Assembly: GCA_900321605.1 (NCBI GenBank)
Contig: ONWR01000028.1
Location: 1 to 41,226 of the forward strand
DNA length: 41,226 nucleotides
DNA from: an uncultured Bacteroidales bacterium
GTDB taxonomy: Bacteria > Bacteroidota > Bacteroidia > Bacteroidales > Paludibacteraceae
Direction of reading: 5' to 3'
In this document: piece after piece, positions 8,629 to 16,471 of the stretch
How the letters are laid out: each line of letters begins with the position of its first letter
Position numbering within the stretch: position 1 is the first letter of the stretch
Notes under the pieces: model-generated
Told to the model about the DNA's origin: nothing
The model's input: only the letters and a program-made list of their open reading frames with translations
The model's database searches: none
Position numbers and translations under genes: made by a program

Positions 8629-8692
8629 GCAAAGATAATACCTACCATGTGACATTTGAGGTCTGAAGGTAAGAAAAAATGCAAAAAAAATG
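8629..8692 (-). promoter_or_regulatory. Promoter/operator block of the DUF6361 operon (copy B)
   Basis: On the minus strand TATCTTTGC (complement of 8629–8637) is a good -7 box. The upstream sequence contains the same TGTCACA core, the CCTTCAGAC segment and paired A/T runs as copy A at 1498–1561. The identical spacing of these parts over 64 nt indicates a conserved regulatory unit rather than chance. Confidence 0.65.
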
Positions 8693-8787
8693 AAAATTGT
8701 AAGAAAAACCGGCATGCCATGCCGAAACAATAGATAAAAGAAAGACCCAGGATACAATCTCTGGAAATGGACGAAGGAGGGCAGGAA

Positions 8788-8807
8788 CTCTGCGGGACAT
8801 CGCAGAG
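8788..8807. repeat. Perfect 7-bp hairpin in the cassette–rpsL gap
   Basis: CTCTGCG (8788–8794) and CGCAGAG (8801–8807) flank a 6-nt loop. The surrounding stretch 8700–8890 holds no gene that I can support; a 60-codon open frame ending at 8882 has no start codon and no recognised similarity. Confidence 0.5.
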
Positions 8808-8895
8808 CACTTGACCGGCGCGCATATATACAGATATAACATTATAGAATTTCTCGCGGGCCCGCATGTGAAGACACCGTAGGTAGAATCCCCCT

Positions 8896-8947
8896 TAAAC
8901 AGCCAAATTGGTTCCTCACATCGATGTTATCGATGTAAACAGCCAAA
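8896..8947. repeat. 12-nt direct repeat TAAACAGCCAAA, 40 nt apart
   Basis: TAAACAGCCAAA occurs at 8896–8907 and again at 8936–8947. Between them lies the palindromic CATCGATG followed by ATCGATG. The arrangement resembles a pair of protein-binding sites, but no factor can be named. Confidence 0.45.
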
Positions 8948-8966
8948 ATCACTTACACGCCGCAGG

Positions 8967-9052
8967 GGCTTGCGGAGCGGGCAGGCCCTCGATGTTAGTA
9001 TGCAGGGTTGGTAGTTGGGGCTGATACTATATCGAGGGGCGCTCCGCAAGCC
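8967..9052. repeat. Long two-part hairpin (86 nt)
   Basis: GGCTTGCGGAGCG (8967–8979) is perfectly complementary to CGCTCCGCAAGCC (9040–9052). Inside it CCCTCGAT and TAGTAT pair with ATACTA and ATCGAGGG, leaving a loop of about 22 nt. The left arm has a small unpaired GGCAGG bulge. The fold could act as DNA (a mobile-element end or recombination site) or RNA. No coding frame explains it. Confidence 0.65.
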
Positions 9053-9080
9053 AGTGTTGGCATATCGTGGAGAGATGCCG

Positions 9081-9111
9081 CGGATAATCTAATCTGCCTA
9101 ATGATTATCCG
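9081..9111. repeat. Perfect 9-bp hairpin CGGATAATC / GATTATCCG
   Basis: The arms at 9081–9089 and 9103–9111 are exact complements around a 13-nt loop. It sits just downstream of the 86-nt hairpin and just upstream of a polypurine tract. There is no T run, so it is not a standard terminator in either direction. Confidence 0.55.
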
Positions 9112-9237
9112 ATGGGAGAGAGACGAGGAAAAGGAGAGAGAAGAGCAGCAGGAGAGAGGAAGAGAGAAGAGAAGAAGAAGAGACCCCAAAAGAGACCCCC
9201 AAAATGACAAGCAGAGATGGCAAAAGAGAAAAAAATG
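9112..9237. other. Polypurine tract upstream of the rpsL promoter
   Basis: The plus strand is almost entirely G and A for about 70 nt (repeats of GAGA, GAAGAAGA), then continues purine-rich to about 9237. An open frame exists here but encodes only charged low-complexity residues and is not credible as a gene. Such tracts can form triplex or other non-B DNA. Confidence 0.5.
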
Positions 9238-9266
9238 AAGAAATTTTGCATTTTATTGCTAATTTA

Positions 9267-9298
9267 TTTGGTCATGTCAAAAAAAAGTCGTACCTTTG
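9267..9298 (+). promoter_or_regulatory. Main promoter of the str–S10–spc–alpha operon
   Basis: TTTG (9267–9270) and TACCTTTG (9291–9298) match the Bacteroidota sigma-factor consensus with a 20-nt spacer. Transcription should start near 9305, giving a leader of roughly 120 nt before rpsL. No comparably clear promoter was seen further inside the operon. Confidence 0.8.
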
Positions 9299-9323
9299 CA
9301 CGCTTTTTCGCGATATGCCCTGC

Positions 9324-9343
9324 CTCACACGTACGTATGTGAG
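9324..9343 (+). promoter_or_regulatory. Leader hairpin upstream of rpsL
   Basis: CTCACA (9324–9329) and TGTGAG (9338–9343) pair around CGTACGTA in the 5' untranslated leader. It may take part in autogenous control of the str genes, but I cannot match it to a known ribosomal-protein leader motif. Confidence 0.35.
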
Positions 9344-9424
9344 ATAAAATCAAAAGAACAAACAAGGGCTGAGCGGTAGAAAGCACGGAACATTTATAAA
9401 CAAATTTAATTAACAAACAACAAA

Positions 9425-9805
9425 ATGCCTACAATTCAACAATTAGTTAGAAAAGGAAGAGCAGAACTGCTGGACAAGTCGAAGAGCCCGGCTCTTGACA
9501 GTTGTCCGCAACGTCGTGGCGTTTGTGTACGTGTTTACACAACGACCCCGAAGAAACCTAACTCCGCAATGCGTAAGGTTGCACGTGTGCGCCTCACCAA
9601 TGCTAAGGAAGTCAACGCTTACATCCCGGGAGAGGGACACAACTTGCAAGAGCACAGTATCGTAATGGTACGTGGTGGTCGTGTAAAAGACCTGCCGGGT
9701 GTTCGTTATCACATCGTTCGTGGTACATTGGATACCGCAGGTGTGGCTAACCGCCTCCAACGCCGCTCTAAATACGGAGCTAAGCGTCCGAAAGCTAAAA
9801 AGTAA
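9425..9805 (+). CDS. rpsL: Ribosomal protein uS12
   Basis: The 126-residue protein is full length for S12, which shapes the decoding centre of the 30S subunit. The streptomycin-contact loop [12 protein letters not shown] and the conserved [12 protein letters not shown], whose Asp is a known methylthiolation site in other bacteria, are intact. Both lysines classically mutated in streptomycin resistance are wild type. The start is the family-typical [12 protein letters not shown], preceded by an A-rich stretch with no Shine-Dalgarno site. It is the first gene of the operon. Confidence 0.98.
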   Translation: MPTIQQLVRKGRAELLDKSKSPALDSCPQRRGVCVRVYTTTPKKPNSAMRKVARVRLTNAKEVNAYIPGEGHNLQEHSIVMVRGGRVKDLPGVRYHIVRGTLDTAGVANRLQRRSKYGAKRPKAKK

Positions 9806-9832
9806 TTTCGGTCGGTCCGAAAATTATTTTTA

Positions 9833-9860
9833 GTTGAGAGTTGAGAGTTGAGAGTTGAAA
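9833..9860. repeat. Heptamer array (GTTGAGA)4 between rpsL and rpsG
   Basis: Three exact GTTGAGA units and one GTTGAAA stand head to tail, followed by looser variants to about 9890. It occupies part of the 277-bp gap between rpsL and rpsG, genes that are usually close together. Confidence 0.75.
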
Positions 9861-9976
9861 GAAGTTCGAAAGTTGAAAGTAGAAAGTTTTTCAAAGCCAA
9901 CTTGAACAAACAACAAGCAAACAGTTCTGTAAAGACTTTTATTAACTAAATGTTCCATATTTGGGACGAAACAATG

Positions 9977-10035
9977 GGTTGAGGGTTGAGTAAGCGGCGA
10001 ACGATGTACAAAGTGACAATGTACAATGTACAAAG
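9977..10035. repeat. Mixed heptamers (GGTTGAG, GTACAAT) before rpsG
   Basis: Two GGTTGAG units lie at about 9978–9991. A second family, with GTACAAA/GTACAAT units, spans about 10006–10035. The same GTACATT-type family recurs before rplQ. Confidence 0.55.
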
Positions 10036-10082
10036 GTAAGCTACTGAAGTAATCGACAACCAAAATTAAAATTATTGAAACA

Positions 10083-10559
10083 ATGAGAAAAGCAAAACCG
10101 CAAAAACGAGTTATTCTGCCGGATCCGGTGTACGGAGAGGTAATGGTGGCTAAATTTGTGAACCACCTCATGCTCGATGGTAAGAAAAACACCGCATATG
10201 GTGTGTTCTACAGCGCACTCGGCGCAGTAGAGGCTAAGGCAAAGAACGAAGAGAAGAGCGCGCTCGATATCTGGAAACAAGCTCTGGATAACATCACCCC
10301 GCTCGTAGAGGTTAAATCGAAGCGTATCGGTGGTGCAACCTTCCAAGTACCGACGGAGATCCGTGCTGACCGCAAGGAGTCCATCGCAATGAAGAACATG
10401 ATCGCTTTCGCGCGCAAACGTGGCGGTCACTCTATGGCTGAGAAACTCGCTGCTGAGATCATGGATGCATACAACAACCAAGGTGGTGCCTTCAAACGTA
10501 AAGAGGATATGCACCGTATGGCTGAAGCTAACCGCGCATTCGCACACTTCCGTTTCTAA
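10083..10559 (+). CDS. rpsG: Ribosomal protein uS7
   Basis: S7 (158 residues, normal length) nucleates assembly of the 16S rRNA 3' domain and lies near the E site. Conserved blocks seen are MRKAKPQKR, the [15 protein letters not shown] helix, the [14 protein letters not shown] beta-arm and the C-terminal [20 protein letters not shown]. It follows rpsL after an unusually long 277-bp spacer filled with tandem repeats, and precedes fusA by 22 nt. In Escherichia coli S7 is the translational repressor of this operon; no matching site was identified here. Confidence 0.98.
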   Translation: MRKAKPQKRVILPDPVYGEVMVAKFVNHLMLDGKKNTAYGVFYSALGAVEAKAKNEEKSALDIWKQALDNITPLVEVKSKRIGGATFQVPTEIRADRKESIAMKNMIAFARKRGGHSMAEKLAAEIMDAYNNQGGAFKRKEDMHRMAEANRAFAHFRF

Positions 10560-10581
10560 TGGACAAAAAGATTGATAAACA

Positions 10582-12696
10582 ATGGCAAAACATGATTTGA
10601 AATTAAACCGTAACATCGGTATTATGGCCCACATTGATGCGGGTAAGACCACTACGTCTGAGCGTATTCTGTTCTACACCGGTCTGACCCACAAAATTGG
10701 TGAGGTACACGATGGTGCGGCTACCATGGACTGGATGGTTCAGGAGCAGGAGCGTGGTATCACTATCACCTCTGCAGCTACTACTACCTACTGGAACTAT
10801 GCGGGTAACAAGTACAAGATTAACCTGATTGACACTCCGGGGCACGTGGATTTCACGGTAGAGGTAGAGCGTTCGCTCCGTATCCTCGATGGTGCTGTGA
10901 TGGCGCTCTGCTCGGTAGGTGGTGTTCAGCCGCAGTCCGAGACCGTTTGGCGTCAGGCAGATAAATATAATGTACCGCGCCTGTGCTACGTGAATAAGAT
11001 GGACCGTTCCGGTGCTAACTTCTTCGACGTAGTACGTCAGATCAAAGAGGTGCTCGGTGCTACTCCGTGTCCTATCCAGATTCCTATCGGCGCTGAGGAG
11101 ACCTTCAAGGGTGTCGTTGACCTCGTGAAGATGAAAGCTATCCTCTGGCACGATGAGACCATGGGTGCTGAATATGTAGAGGAAGAGATTCCGGCTAACC
11201 TCCAAGCAGAGGCTGAGGAGTGGCGTGACAAGATGCTGGAGACAGTATCGGAGTTCGATGACACCCTCATGGAGAAATACTTCGACGATCCTTCGACGAT
11301 CACTGAGGATGAGATCCGCGTAGCTATCCGTAAGGGTACGCTCTCGATGAAAATCTTCCCGGTTATCTGCGGTTCGTCCTTCAAGAACAAAGGTGTACAG
11401 ACCATGCTCGATGCAGTCTGCGCTTACCTGCCGAGCCCGCTCGATACGCCGGTTATCAACGGTACCAACCCGAACACCGATGCACCGGAGGTTCGTCACC
11501 CGAACGATGAGGAGCCGCTCTGCGCATTGGCATTCAAGATCGCTACCGATCCGTATGTAGGTCGTCTCTGTTACTTCCGTGTGTACTCGGGTCACCTCGA
11601 TGCAGGTTCATACGTTTACAACCCGCGTTCGGGTAAGAAAGAGCGTATCAGCCGTATCTTCCAGATGCACTCGAACCACCAGAACCCTGTTGAGACCATC
11701 CTCGCGGGCGATATAGGCGCAGGCGTAGGATTTAAGGATATACGCACGGGCGATACCCTCTGCGATGAGAACAAACCTATCGTACTCGAGTCCATCGAGT
11801 TCCCGGCACCGGTGATCGGTATCTCTGTAGAGCCGAAGAGCCAAGCTGACCTCGACAAACTGGGTGTAGGACTTGCTAAGCTCGCAGAAGAGGATCCGAC
11901 CTTCACCGTGAAGACCGACGAGCAGACAGGTCAAACTGTTATCTCCGGTATGGGTGAGCTTCACCTCGAGATCATCATCGACCGTCTGCGTCGTGAGTTC
12001 AAGGTAGAGTGTAACCAAGGTCGTCCGCAGGTTGCTTACCGCGAGGCTATCTCTGCTCCGGTAGAGTTGCGTGAGGTTTACAAGAAGCAATCCGGTGGTC
12101 GTGGTAAATTTGCAGACATCATCGTTCGCGTTGAGCCGGCTGACGCTGACTTCCCGGGCGGTCTGCAGTTCGAAGACATCGTCAAAGGTGGTAACGTGCC
12201 TAAGGAGTACATCCCGTCGGTTCAGAAAGGTTTCGAGACCGCAATGAAGAACGGTGTGCTCGCAGGTTATCCGCTTGACAGCTTGAAGGTAACCCTCATA
12301 GACGGTAGCTTCCACCCGGTTGACTCCGACCAGTTGTCCTTCGAGATCGCTGCACAGATGGCGTTCAAAGAGGCTTGCGCTAAAGCTAAACCGGTACTCA
12401 TGGAGCCGATCATGAAGATCGAAGTGGTTACTCCGGAAGAGTCCATGGGTGATGTCATCGGCGACTTGAACAAACGTCGTGGTCAGGTAGAAGGTATGGA
12501 TACCAGCCGCACCGGTGCGCGCATCGTGAAGGCGCACGTGCCTTTGGCAGAGATGTTCGGTTACGTAACCGCTCTCCGTACCATCACCTCCGGTCGTGCT
12601 ACGAGCTCCATGGAGTTCAGCCACTATGAGGCAGTAAGTTCTTCTATCGCTAAAGCAGTTCTTACTGAAGTAGGCGGTAGAGTAGACTTAGTCTAA
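10582..12696 (+). CDS. fusA: Translation elongation factor G
   Basis: The 704-residue GTPase drives ribosomal translocation and recycling. G-domain motifs are complete: AHIDAGKTT (G1), RGITI (G2), DTPGH (G3) and NKMD (G4). Domains II–V follow, including GMGELHLEI of domain III and the domain IV/V region ending [20 protein letters not shown]. It lies 22 nt after rpsG. No tuf gene follows, as is usual in Bacteroidota; instead rpsJ begins about 200 nt later, joining the str and S10 clusters. Confidence 0.98.
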   Translation: MAKHDLKLNRNIGIMAHIDAGKTTTSERILFYTGLTHKIGEVHDGAATMDWMVQEQERGITITSAATTTYWNYAGNKYKINLIDTPGHVDFTVEVERSLRILDGAVMALCSVGGVQPQSETVWRQADKYNVPRLCYVNKMDRSGANFFDVVRQIKEVLGATPCPIQIPIGAEETFKGVVDLVKMKAILWHDETMGAEYVEEEIPANLQAEAEEWRDKMLETVSEFDDTLMEKYFDDPSTITEDEIRVAIRKGTLSMKIFPVICGSSFKNKGVQTMLDAVCAYLPSPLDTPVINGTNPNTDAPEVRHPNDEEPLCALAFKIATDPYVGRLCYFRVYSGHLDAGSYVYNPRSGKKERISRIFQMHSNHQNPVETILAGDIGAGVGFKDIRTGDTLCDENKPIVLESIEFPAPVIGISVEPKSQADLDKLGVGLAKLAEEDPTFTVKTDEQTGQTVISGMGELHLEIIIDRLRREFKVECNQGRPQVAYREAISAPVELREVYKKQSGGRGKFADIIVRVEPADADFPGGLQFEDIVKGGNVPKEYIPSVQKGFETAMKNGVLAGYPLDSLKVTLIDGSFHPVDSDQLSFEIAAQMAFKEACAKAKPVLMEPIMKIEVVTPEESMGDVIGDLNKRRGQVEGMDTSRTGARIVKAHVPLAEMFGYVTALRTITSGRATSSMEFSHYEAVSSSIAKAVLTEVGGRVDLV

Positions 12697-12707
12697 TCGA
12701 CGAGCGC

Positions 12708-12733
12708 GTATGTGCGCAAACGTGCGCACATAC
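12708..12733 (+). other. 10-bp hairpin after fusA
   Basis: GTATGTGCGC (12708–12717) and GCGCACATAC (12724–12733) are perfect complements around a 6-nt loop, 11 nt after the fusA stop. There is no T run, so it is more likely an mRNA-stabilising or processing element than a terminator. ACGTACAC-type repeats follow to about 12777. Confidence 0.55.
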
Positions 12734-12808
12734 ACGTTCATTAAAATAACACGTACATACACACGTACACACGTGTGACTTTGAGTACGGCAAAAAAACA
12801 ACAACCCC

Positions 12809-12863
12809 GGTAGGGTAGCGGGTCATTCAAGCAAATGACTCTTTGGAAGGTCTGCGCTCTACC
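12809..12863 (+). promoter_or_regulatory. Structured leader upstream of rpsJ
   Basis: An outer helix can form between GGTAGGGT (12809–12816) and GCTCTACC (12856–12863), with two G·U pairs, enclosing a perfect inner hairpin GTCATT-CAAGCA-AATGAC (12822–12839). It ends 34 nt before the rpsJ start and may be a regulatory mRNA structure of the S10 part of the operon. The right side resembles a tRNA D-arm on the opposite strand, but no tRNA folds here. Confidence 0.4.
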
Positions 12864-12897
12864 AAGTATTAACAAAATAAAAACATTATTACTAATT

Positions 12898-13203
12898 ATG
12901 AGTCAAAAAATTCGTATCAAACTGAAGTCTTTCGACCACAACTTGGTGGATAAGTCTGCAGAGAAGATCGTTAAGACCGTAAAGGCAACCGGTGCCGTAG
13001 TGAGTGGCCCAATTCCACTGCCGACACACAAACGCATCTTTACCGTTAACCGCTCTACCTTCGTTAACAAGAAGAGCCGTGAGCAATTCGAGTTATCGAG
13101 CTACAAGCGTCTGATCGACATCTACAACTCCAACAACAAGACCGTTGAGGCCCTCATGAAATTAGAGCTCGCTTCGGGTGTTGAGGTAGAAATCAAAGTT
13201 TGA
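12898..13203 (+). CDS. rpsJ: Ribosomal protein uS10 (transcription factor NusE)
   Basis: The 101-residue S10 acts in the 30S head and, as NusE, in antitermination with NusB. Start [20 protein letters not shown] is the family N-terminus; an in-frame upstream Met at 12835 would add 21 unconserved residues through the structured leader and is rejected. [17 protein letters not shown] and the C-terminal SGVEVEIKV are typical. It heads the S10 cluster, 201 nt after fusA. Confidence 0.97.
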   Translation: MSQKIRIKLKSFDHNLVDKSAEKIVKTVKATGAVVSGPIPLPTHKRIFTVNRSTFVNKKSREQFELSSYKRLIDIYNSNNKTVEALMKLELASGVEVEIKV

Positions 13204-13221
13204 TGAGTATCCGAACCATTT

Positions 13222-13282
13222 CCCACGGAGAGTGATACCGGAATATCGAAATATCGGGAACCCGAAAACGTTAACCCGTGGG
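13222..13282 (+). other. Inverted repeat in the rpsJ–rplC gap
   Basis: CCCACGG (13222–13228) and CCGTGGG (13276–13282) can close a stem that contains a second small palindrome, TCGGGAACCCGA (13254–13265). The 135-nt gap may therefore form a branched mRNA structure before rplC. No known leader class is recognised. Confidence 0.4.
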
Positions 13283-13338
13283 CGAGAATGGAGGAGAAGT
13301 AACATTAATTAACATTATTTAAAAAACTAAGCAAAACA

Positions 13339-13956
13339 ATGCCAGGTTTATTAGGAAAAAAGATCGGAATGACTTCCGTCTTTGGTGCCGACGGCAAAAA
13401 CATCCCGTGCACCGTTATTGAGGCAGGTCCTTGCGTAGTGACTCAGCTCAAGACCGTTGAGAAAGACGGTTACAAAGCAGCTCAGGTTGGCTTTATGCAC
13501 AAGAGCGAGAAGCACACGAACAAGGCAGAAGCAGGCCACTTCAAGGCCGCAGGCGTAGAGCCGATGCGCCACTTAGCAGAGTTCGAGTTCGACGGAGAGC
13601 TCACTCTGGGTCAAACAATCACAGCAGCTGATCTCTTCGAAGAGGGAATGTACGTTGACGTTATCGGAACCAGCAAGGGCCACGGTTTCCAAGGTGTCGT
13701 TAAACGTCATGGTTTCGGTGGAGTAGGTCAGTCCACACACGGTCAGGACGACCGTCTGCGCGCACCGGGTTCTGTAGGTGCATGTGCTTACCCGAGCCGT
13801 ATTTTCCCGGGTACCCGCATGGCCGGACAGATGGGCGGTGACCGCATAACGGTTCAGAACCTCGTCGTACTGAAAGTGATCCCTGAGTACAACTTGATCA
13901 TGGTCAAGGGTAGTGTACCGGGTGCAAAAAATTCAATCGTCATTATTAACAAGTAA
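13339..13956 (+). CDS. rplC: Ribosomal protein uL3
   Basis: L3 (205 residues) is an early-assembly 50S protein whose extension reaches the peptidyl-transferase centre. It starts [15 protein letters not shown]. The central segment [19 protein letters not shown], with [16 protein letters not shown] and [10 protein letters not shown], is the conserved loop, including the glutamine that is methylated in other bacteria. It is followed by rplD after 6 nt, indicating coupled translation. Confidence 0.98.
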   Translation: MPGLLGKKIGMTSVFGADGKNIPCTVIEAGPCVVTQLKTVEKDGYKAAQVGFMHKSEKHTNKAEAGHFKAAGVEPMRHLAEFEFDGELTLGQTITAADLFEEGMYVDVIGTSKGHGFQGVVKRHGFGGVGQSTHGQDDRLRAPGSVGACAYPSRIFPGTRMAGQMGGDRITVQNLVVLKVIPEYNLIMVKGSVPGAKNSIVIINK

Positions 13957-13962
13957 TTAGTT

Positions 13963-14592
13963 ATGGAACTTAGTATTTTGAATCAAGCCGGTAAAGAGAC
14001 CGGAAAGAAGATTGCTCTGAATGACGCTATCTTCGCAATCGAGCCTAACGACCATGCTATCTACTTGGACGTTAAGCAGTTCTTGGCAGCACAACGCCAA
14101 GGCACAGCAAAGGCAAAACAGCGTAGCGAGAATGCTCACTCGACCCGTAAACTCGGTCGCCAGAAAGGTGGCGGAGGTGCACGTCCGGGTGATCTGAAGT
14201 CTCCGGTTCGCGTAGGTGGTGGTACGATCTTCGGTCCGGTACCTCGTGACTATGACTTCAAGCTCAACAAGAAAGTTAAACAACTGGCTCGTAAGAGTGC
14301 TCTGTCGCTCCGCGCTAAACAGAATGAGTTGCTCGTATTGGACGCTCTCAACTTCGACGCACCGAAGACCAAAGCTATGGTAGAGGTTCTCAACAACCTC
14401 AAAGTAGAGGGTAAGAAAGTGCTGTTCGTAGTAGCAGACGCTAATCTCAACGCTCGCAAGTCCGCCGCTAACATTCAGCGTGTGAACGTAGTGAACGTAA
14501 ACGAGCTCAACACCTACACAATCATGAACTCGAATGTTGTAGTTCTGACCGAAGCATCGGCTGCTGCAATCGAGGCAACTTTAAACGCATAA
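13963..14592 (+). CDS. rplD: Ribosomal protein uL4
   Basis: L4 (209 residues) lines the constriction of the nascent peptide exit tunnel with its extended loop, visible as [18 protein letters not shown] followed by [12 protein letters not shown]. The remainder gives the globular Rossmann-like part ending in [17 protein letters not shown]. It sits 6 nt after rplC and 12 nt before rplW. In E. coli L4 represses the S10 operon; no equivalent hairpin was identified here. Confidence 0.98.
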   Translation: MELSILNQAGKETGKKIALNDAIFAIEPNDHAIYLDVKQFLAAQRQGTAKAKQRSENAHSTRKLGRQKGGGGARPGDLKSPVRVGGGTIFGPVPRDYDFKLNKKVKQLARKSALSLRAKQNELLVLDALNFDAPKTKAMVEVLNNLKVEGKKVLFVVADANLNARKSAANIQRVNVVNVNELNTYTIMNSNVVVLTEASAAAIEATLNA

Positions 14593-14598
14593 GGAGGT
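14591..14598 (+). promoter_or_regulatory. Strong Shine-Dalgarno site for rplW
   Basis: AAGGAGGT overlaps the rplD stop codon and ends 6 nt before the rplW ATG. This is a textbook site in a clade that mostly does without one, so it stands out from its neighbours. Confidence 0.75.
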
Positions 14599-14604
14599 AG
14601 AATT

Positions 14605-14895
14605 ATGGCAATTATTATTAAACCGATCGTCACTGAGAAGATGACCGCCGCCGGCGAGAAGCTGAACCGTTACGGTTTCGTAGTAGCTCGCAATGCCAAC
14701 AAAGTTGAGATCAAGAAAGCGGTAGAAGAAATGTACAATGTTCAAGTTACGGATGTGAATACCCTGATCCGTGCTCCGAAAGTTAAACAGCGCTGGACCA
14801 AGTCCGGTCTGCTCAAAGGTGCACAGCAGGCATATAAGAAAGCCATCGTAACATTGGCAGAAGGTGAAACAATTGATTTTTATAGCAATATCTAA
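14605..14895 (+). CDS. rplW: Ribosomal protein uL23
   Basis: L23 (96 residues) surrounds the tunnel exit and docks trigger factor and SRP. It starts [45 protein letters not shown] is the conserved core, with an Rp-rich loop [11 protein letters not shown]. It is preceded by one of the few perfect Shine-Dalgarno sites in this operon and followed by rplB after only 2 nt, so translation of the two is probably coupled. Confidence 0.97.
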   Translation: MAIIIKPIVTEKMTAAGEKLNRYGFVVARNANKVEIKKAVEEMYNVQVTDVNTLIRAPKVKQRWTKSGLLKGAQQAYKKAIVTLAEGETIDFYSNI

Positions 14896-14897
14896 AA

Positions 14898-15722
14898 ATG
14901 GCTGTACGTAAATTTAAGCCCACAACACCGGGGCAGAGACACAAAGTTATAGGTGCGTTCGAGACAATTACCGCGAGCGCTCCTGAGAAATCACTTGTGT
15001 TTGGTAAAACCAAAACCGGTGGTCGCAACAACGTCGGTAAGATGACGATGCGCTACATCGGTGGTGGTCACAAACAGAAGTATCGTGTAATTGACTTTAA
15101 GCGCAATAAAGATGGTGTTCCCGCAGTAGTTAAAACTATCGAGTACGATCCGAACCGTTCGGCTCGCATCGCCCTCCTATTCTACGCTGACGGTGAGAAG
15201 CGCTATATTCTTGCACCGAATGGACTGCAAGTTGGTCAAACTGTAATGTCGGGAGAGAACGCTGCTCCTGAAGTAGGAAATGCACTGCCGATGTCAGTAA
15301 TTCCATTAGGAACACTGATTCACAACATCGAGCTTCGTCCGGGTCAAGGTGCCTGCATGGTACGTTCCGCCGGTACGTTCGCTCAGTTGTCGAGCCGTGA
15401 GGACAAGTACGCTATCATCAAGTTGCCTTCAGGTGAGCTCCGCAAGGTACTCGCAGCTTGCAAAGCAACGGTTGGTGTAGTAGGTAACAGCGATCACGCT
15501 TTGGAGAAGAGCGGTAAAGCAGGTCGTAGCCGTTGGCTCGGTCGCCGTCCGCGCAACCGTGGTGTCGTTATGAACCCTGTAGATCACCCGATGGGTGGTG
15601 GTGAAGGCCGTCAGTCCGGTGGTCACCCACGTAGCCGTAAGGGTCTGCTCGCTAAGGGTTACAAGACACGTCATCCGAAGAACCAGAGCAACCAGTACAT
15701 TATTGAAAGACGTAACAAATAA
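14898..15722 (+). CDS. rplB: Ribosomal protein uL2
   Basis: L2 (274 residues) is needed for subunit association and peptidyl-transferase function. The conserved C-terminal block [13 protein letters not shown] contains the essential histidine, and the N-terminal [11 protein letters not shown] and the [28 protein letters not shown] segment are typical. It follows rplW after 2 nt and precedes rpsS by 23 nt. Confidence 0.98.
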   Translation: MAVRKFKPTTPGQRHKVIGAFETITASAPEKSLVFGKTKTGGRNNVGKMTMRYIGGGHKQKYRVIDFKRNKDGVPAVVKTIEYDPNRSARIALLFYADGEKRYILAPNGLQVGQTVMSGENAAPEVGNALPMSVIPLGTLIHNIELRPGQGACMVRSAGTFAQLSSREDKYAIIKLPSGELRKVLAACKATVGVVGNSDHALEKSGKAGRSRWLGRRPRNRGVVMNPVDHPMGGGEGRQSGGHPRSRKGLLAKGYKTRHPKNQSNQYIIERRNK

Positions 15723-15745
15723 CCTATTAAAGTCACATTAACATT

Positions 15746-16015
15746 ATGAGTCGTTCATTGAAAAAAGGACCGTTTATCAACGTTAAGTTGGAAGACAAGG
15801 TGTTGGCTATGAATGAGTCCGGCAAGAAAGAAGTTGTCAAGACTTGGAGCCGCGCATCTATGATCTCCCCTGACTTTGTAGGTCACACAATCGCAGTTCA
15901 CAATGGAAACAAATTCATTCCTGTTTATGTAACAGAGAACATGGTAGGACACAAACTCGGAGAGTTCGCTCCGACTCGTACCTTCCGCGGTCACTCGGGC
16001 AATAACAAGAAGTAA
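15746..16015 (+). CDS. rpsS: Ribosomal protein uS19
   Basis: S19 (89 residues) lies in the 30S head beside S13 and contacts the A-site tRNA region. [19 protein letters not shown] and [20 protein letters not shown], then [13 protein letters not shown], are the family hallmarks. It uses the ATG in the ACATTATG context common to this operon. It lies between rplB (23 nt) and rplV (40 nt). Confidence 0.98.
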   Translation: MSRSLKKGPFINVKLEDKVLAMNESGKKEVVKTWSRASMISPDFVGHTIAVHNGNKFIPVYVTENMVGHKLGEFAPTRTFRGHSGNNKK

Positions 16016-16055
16016 TCCATTGAAATCCAATTAACATTTAAAATTCCAGATTAAA

Positions 16056-16463
16056 ATGGGTGCAAGAAAACATAACAGCGCTGAAGCAATGAAAGCCGCT
16101 CGCAAAGAGCAGTATTTTGCTAAAGCAAACAACATTCCTACCAGCCCGCGTAAGATGCGTCTCGTAGCAGACATGGTTCGCGGCATGGAAGTGAATCGTG
16201 CACTCGGTGCGCTGCATTTCTCCACACGTGAGGCAAGCCGCGCGCTCGAGAAGCTCCTGAAATCTGCTGTAGCTAACTGGGAAGTAAAAACCGGTAAGAA
16301 AGCAGAGGACGAAACTCTCTATGTAACGAAAATCATGGTTGACGGCGGTATGGCGATCAAGCGTATGCTGCCCGCTCCTCAGGGTCGTGCTTATCGTATC
16401 CGCAAACGTTCCAACCACGTTACTATATTTGTAGATACTAAAAATACTAACGCTGAAAAGTAA
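16056..16463 (+). CDS. rplV: Ribosomal protein uL22
   Basis: L22 (135 residues) reaches into the exit tunnel opposite L4. After a lysine/alanine-rich N-terminal extension typical of Bacteroidota come [24 protein letters not shown] and the beta-hairpin [28 protein letters not shown], where macrolide-resistance changes occur in other species; no insertion or deletion is evident. It is followed by rpsC after 8 nt. Confidence 0.97.
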   Translation: MGARKHNSAEAMKAARKEQYFAKANNIPTSPRKMRLVADMVRGMEVNRALGALHFSTREASRALEKLLKSAVANWEVKTGKKAEDETLYVTKIMVDGGMAIKRMLPAPQGRAYRIRKRSNHVTIFVDTKNTNAEK

Positions 16464-16471
16464 TTTAGATT

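Noticed and set aside
8537-8632. In-frame upstream Met of the DUF6361 gene.
   Set aside because: It lies within the -7 box of the conserved promoter block and would add unrelated low-complexity residues.
8701-8725. CGGCATGCCATGCCG palindrome considered as a terminator or operator.
   Set aside because: The palindrome leaves almost no loop, has no T run and is not repeated elsewhere in the window.
8702-8882. 60-codon open frame in the cassette–rpsL gap.
   Set aside because: It has no start codon and no recognisable motif, although its composition is not clearly random.
9008-9238. 76-residue charged ORF.
   Set aside because: It is produced by the hairpin and the polypurine tract; the product is low complexity and lies beneath the ribosomal promoter region.
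12696-12733. Hairpin after fusA considered as a terminator.
   Set aside because: No T run follows the stem, and the downstream ribosomal genes have no other obvious promoter.
12841-12870. On the minus strand TTGGTAGAGCGCAGACC resembles a tRNA D-arm.
   Set aside because: There is no acceptor stem, no T-arm and no closing anticodon stem. The bases are better explained by the rpsJ leader helix at 12809–12863.
12835-12897. In-frame upstream Met giving a 21-residue longer uS10.
   Set aside because: The extra residues are not conserved and fall in structured leader; Met at 12898 starts the known uS10 N-terminus.
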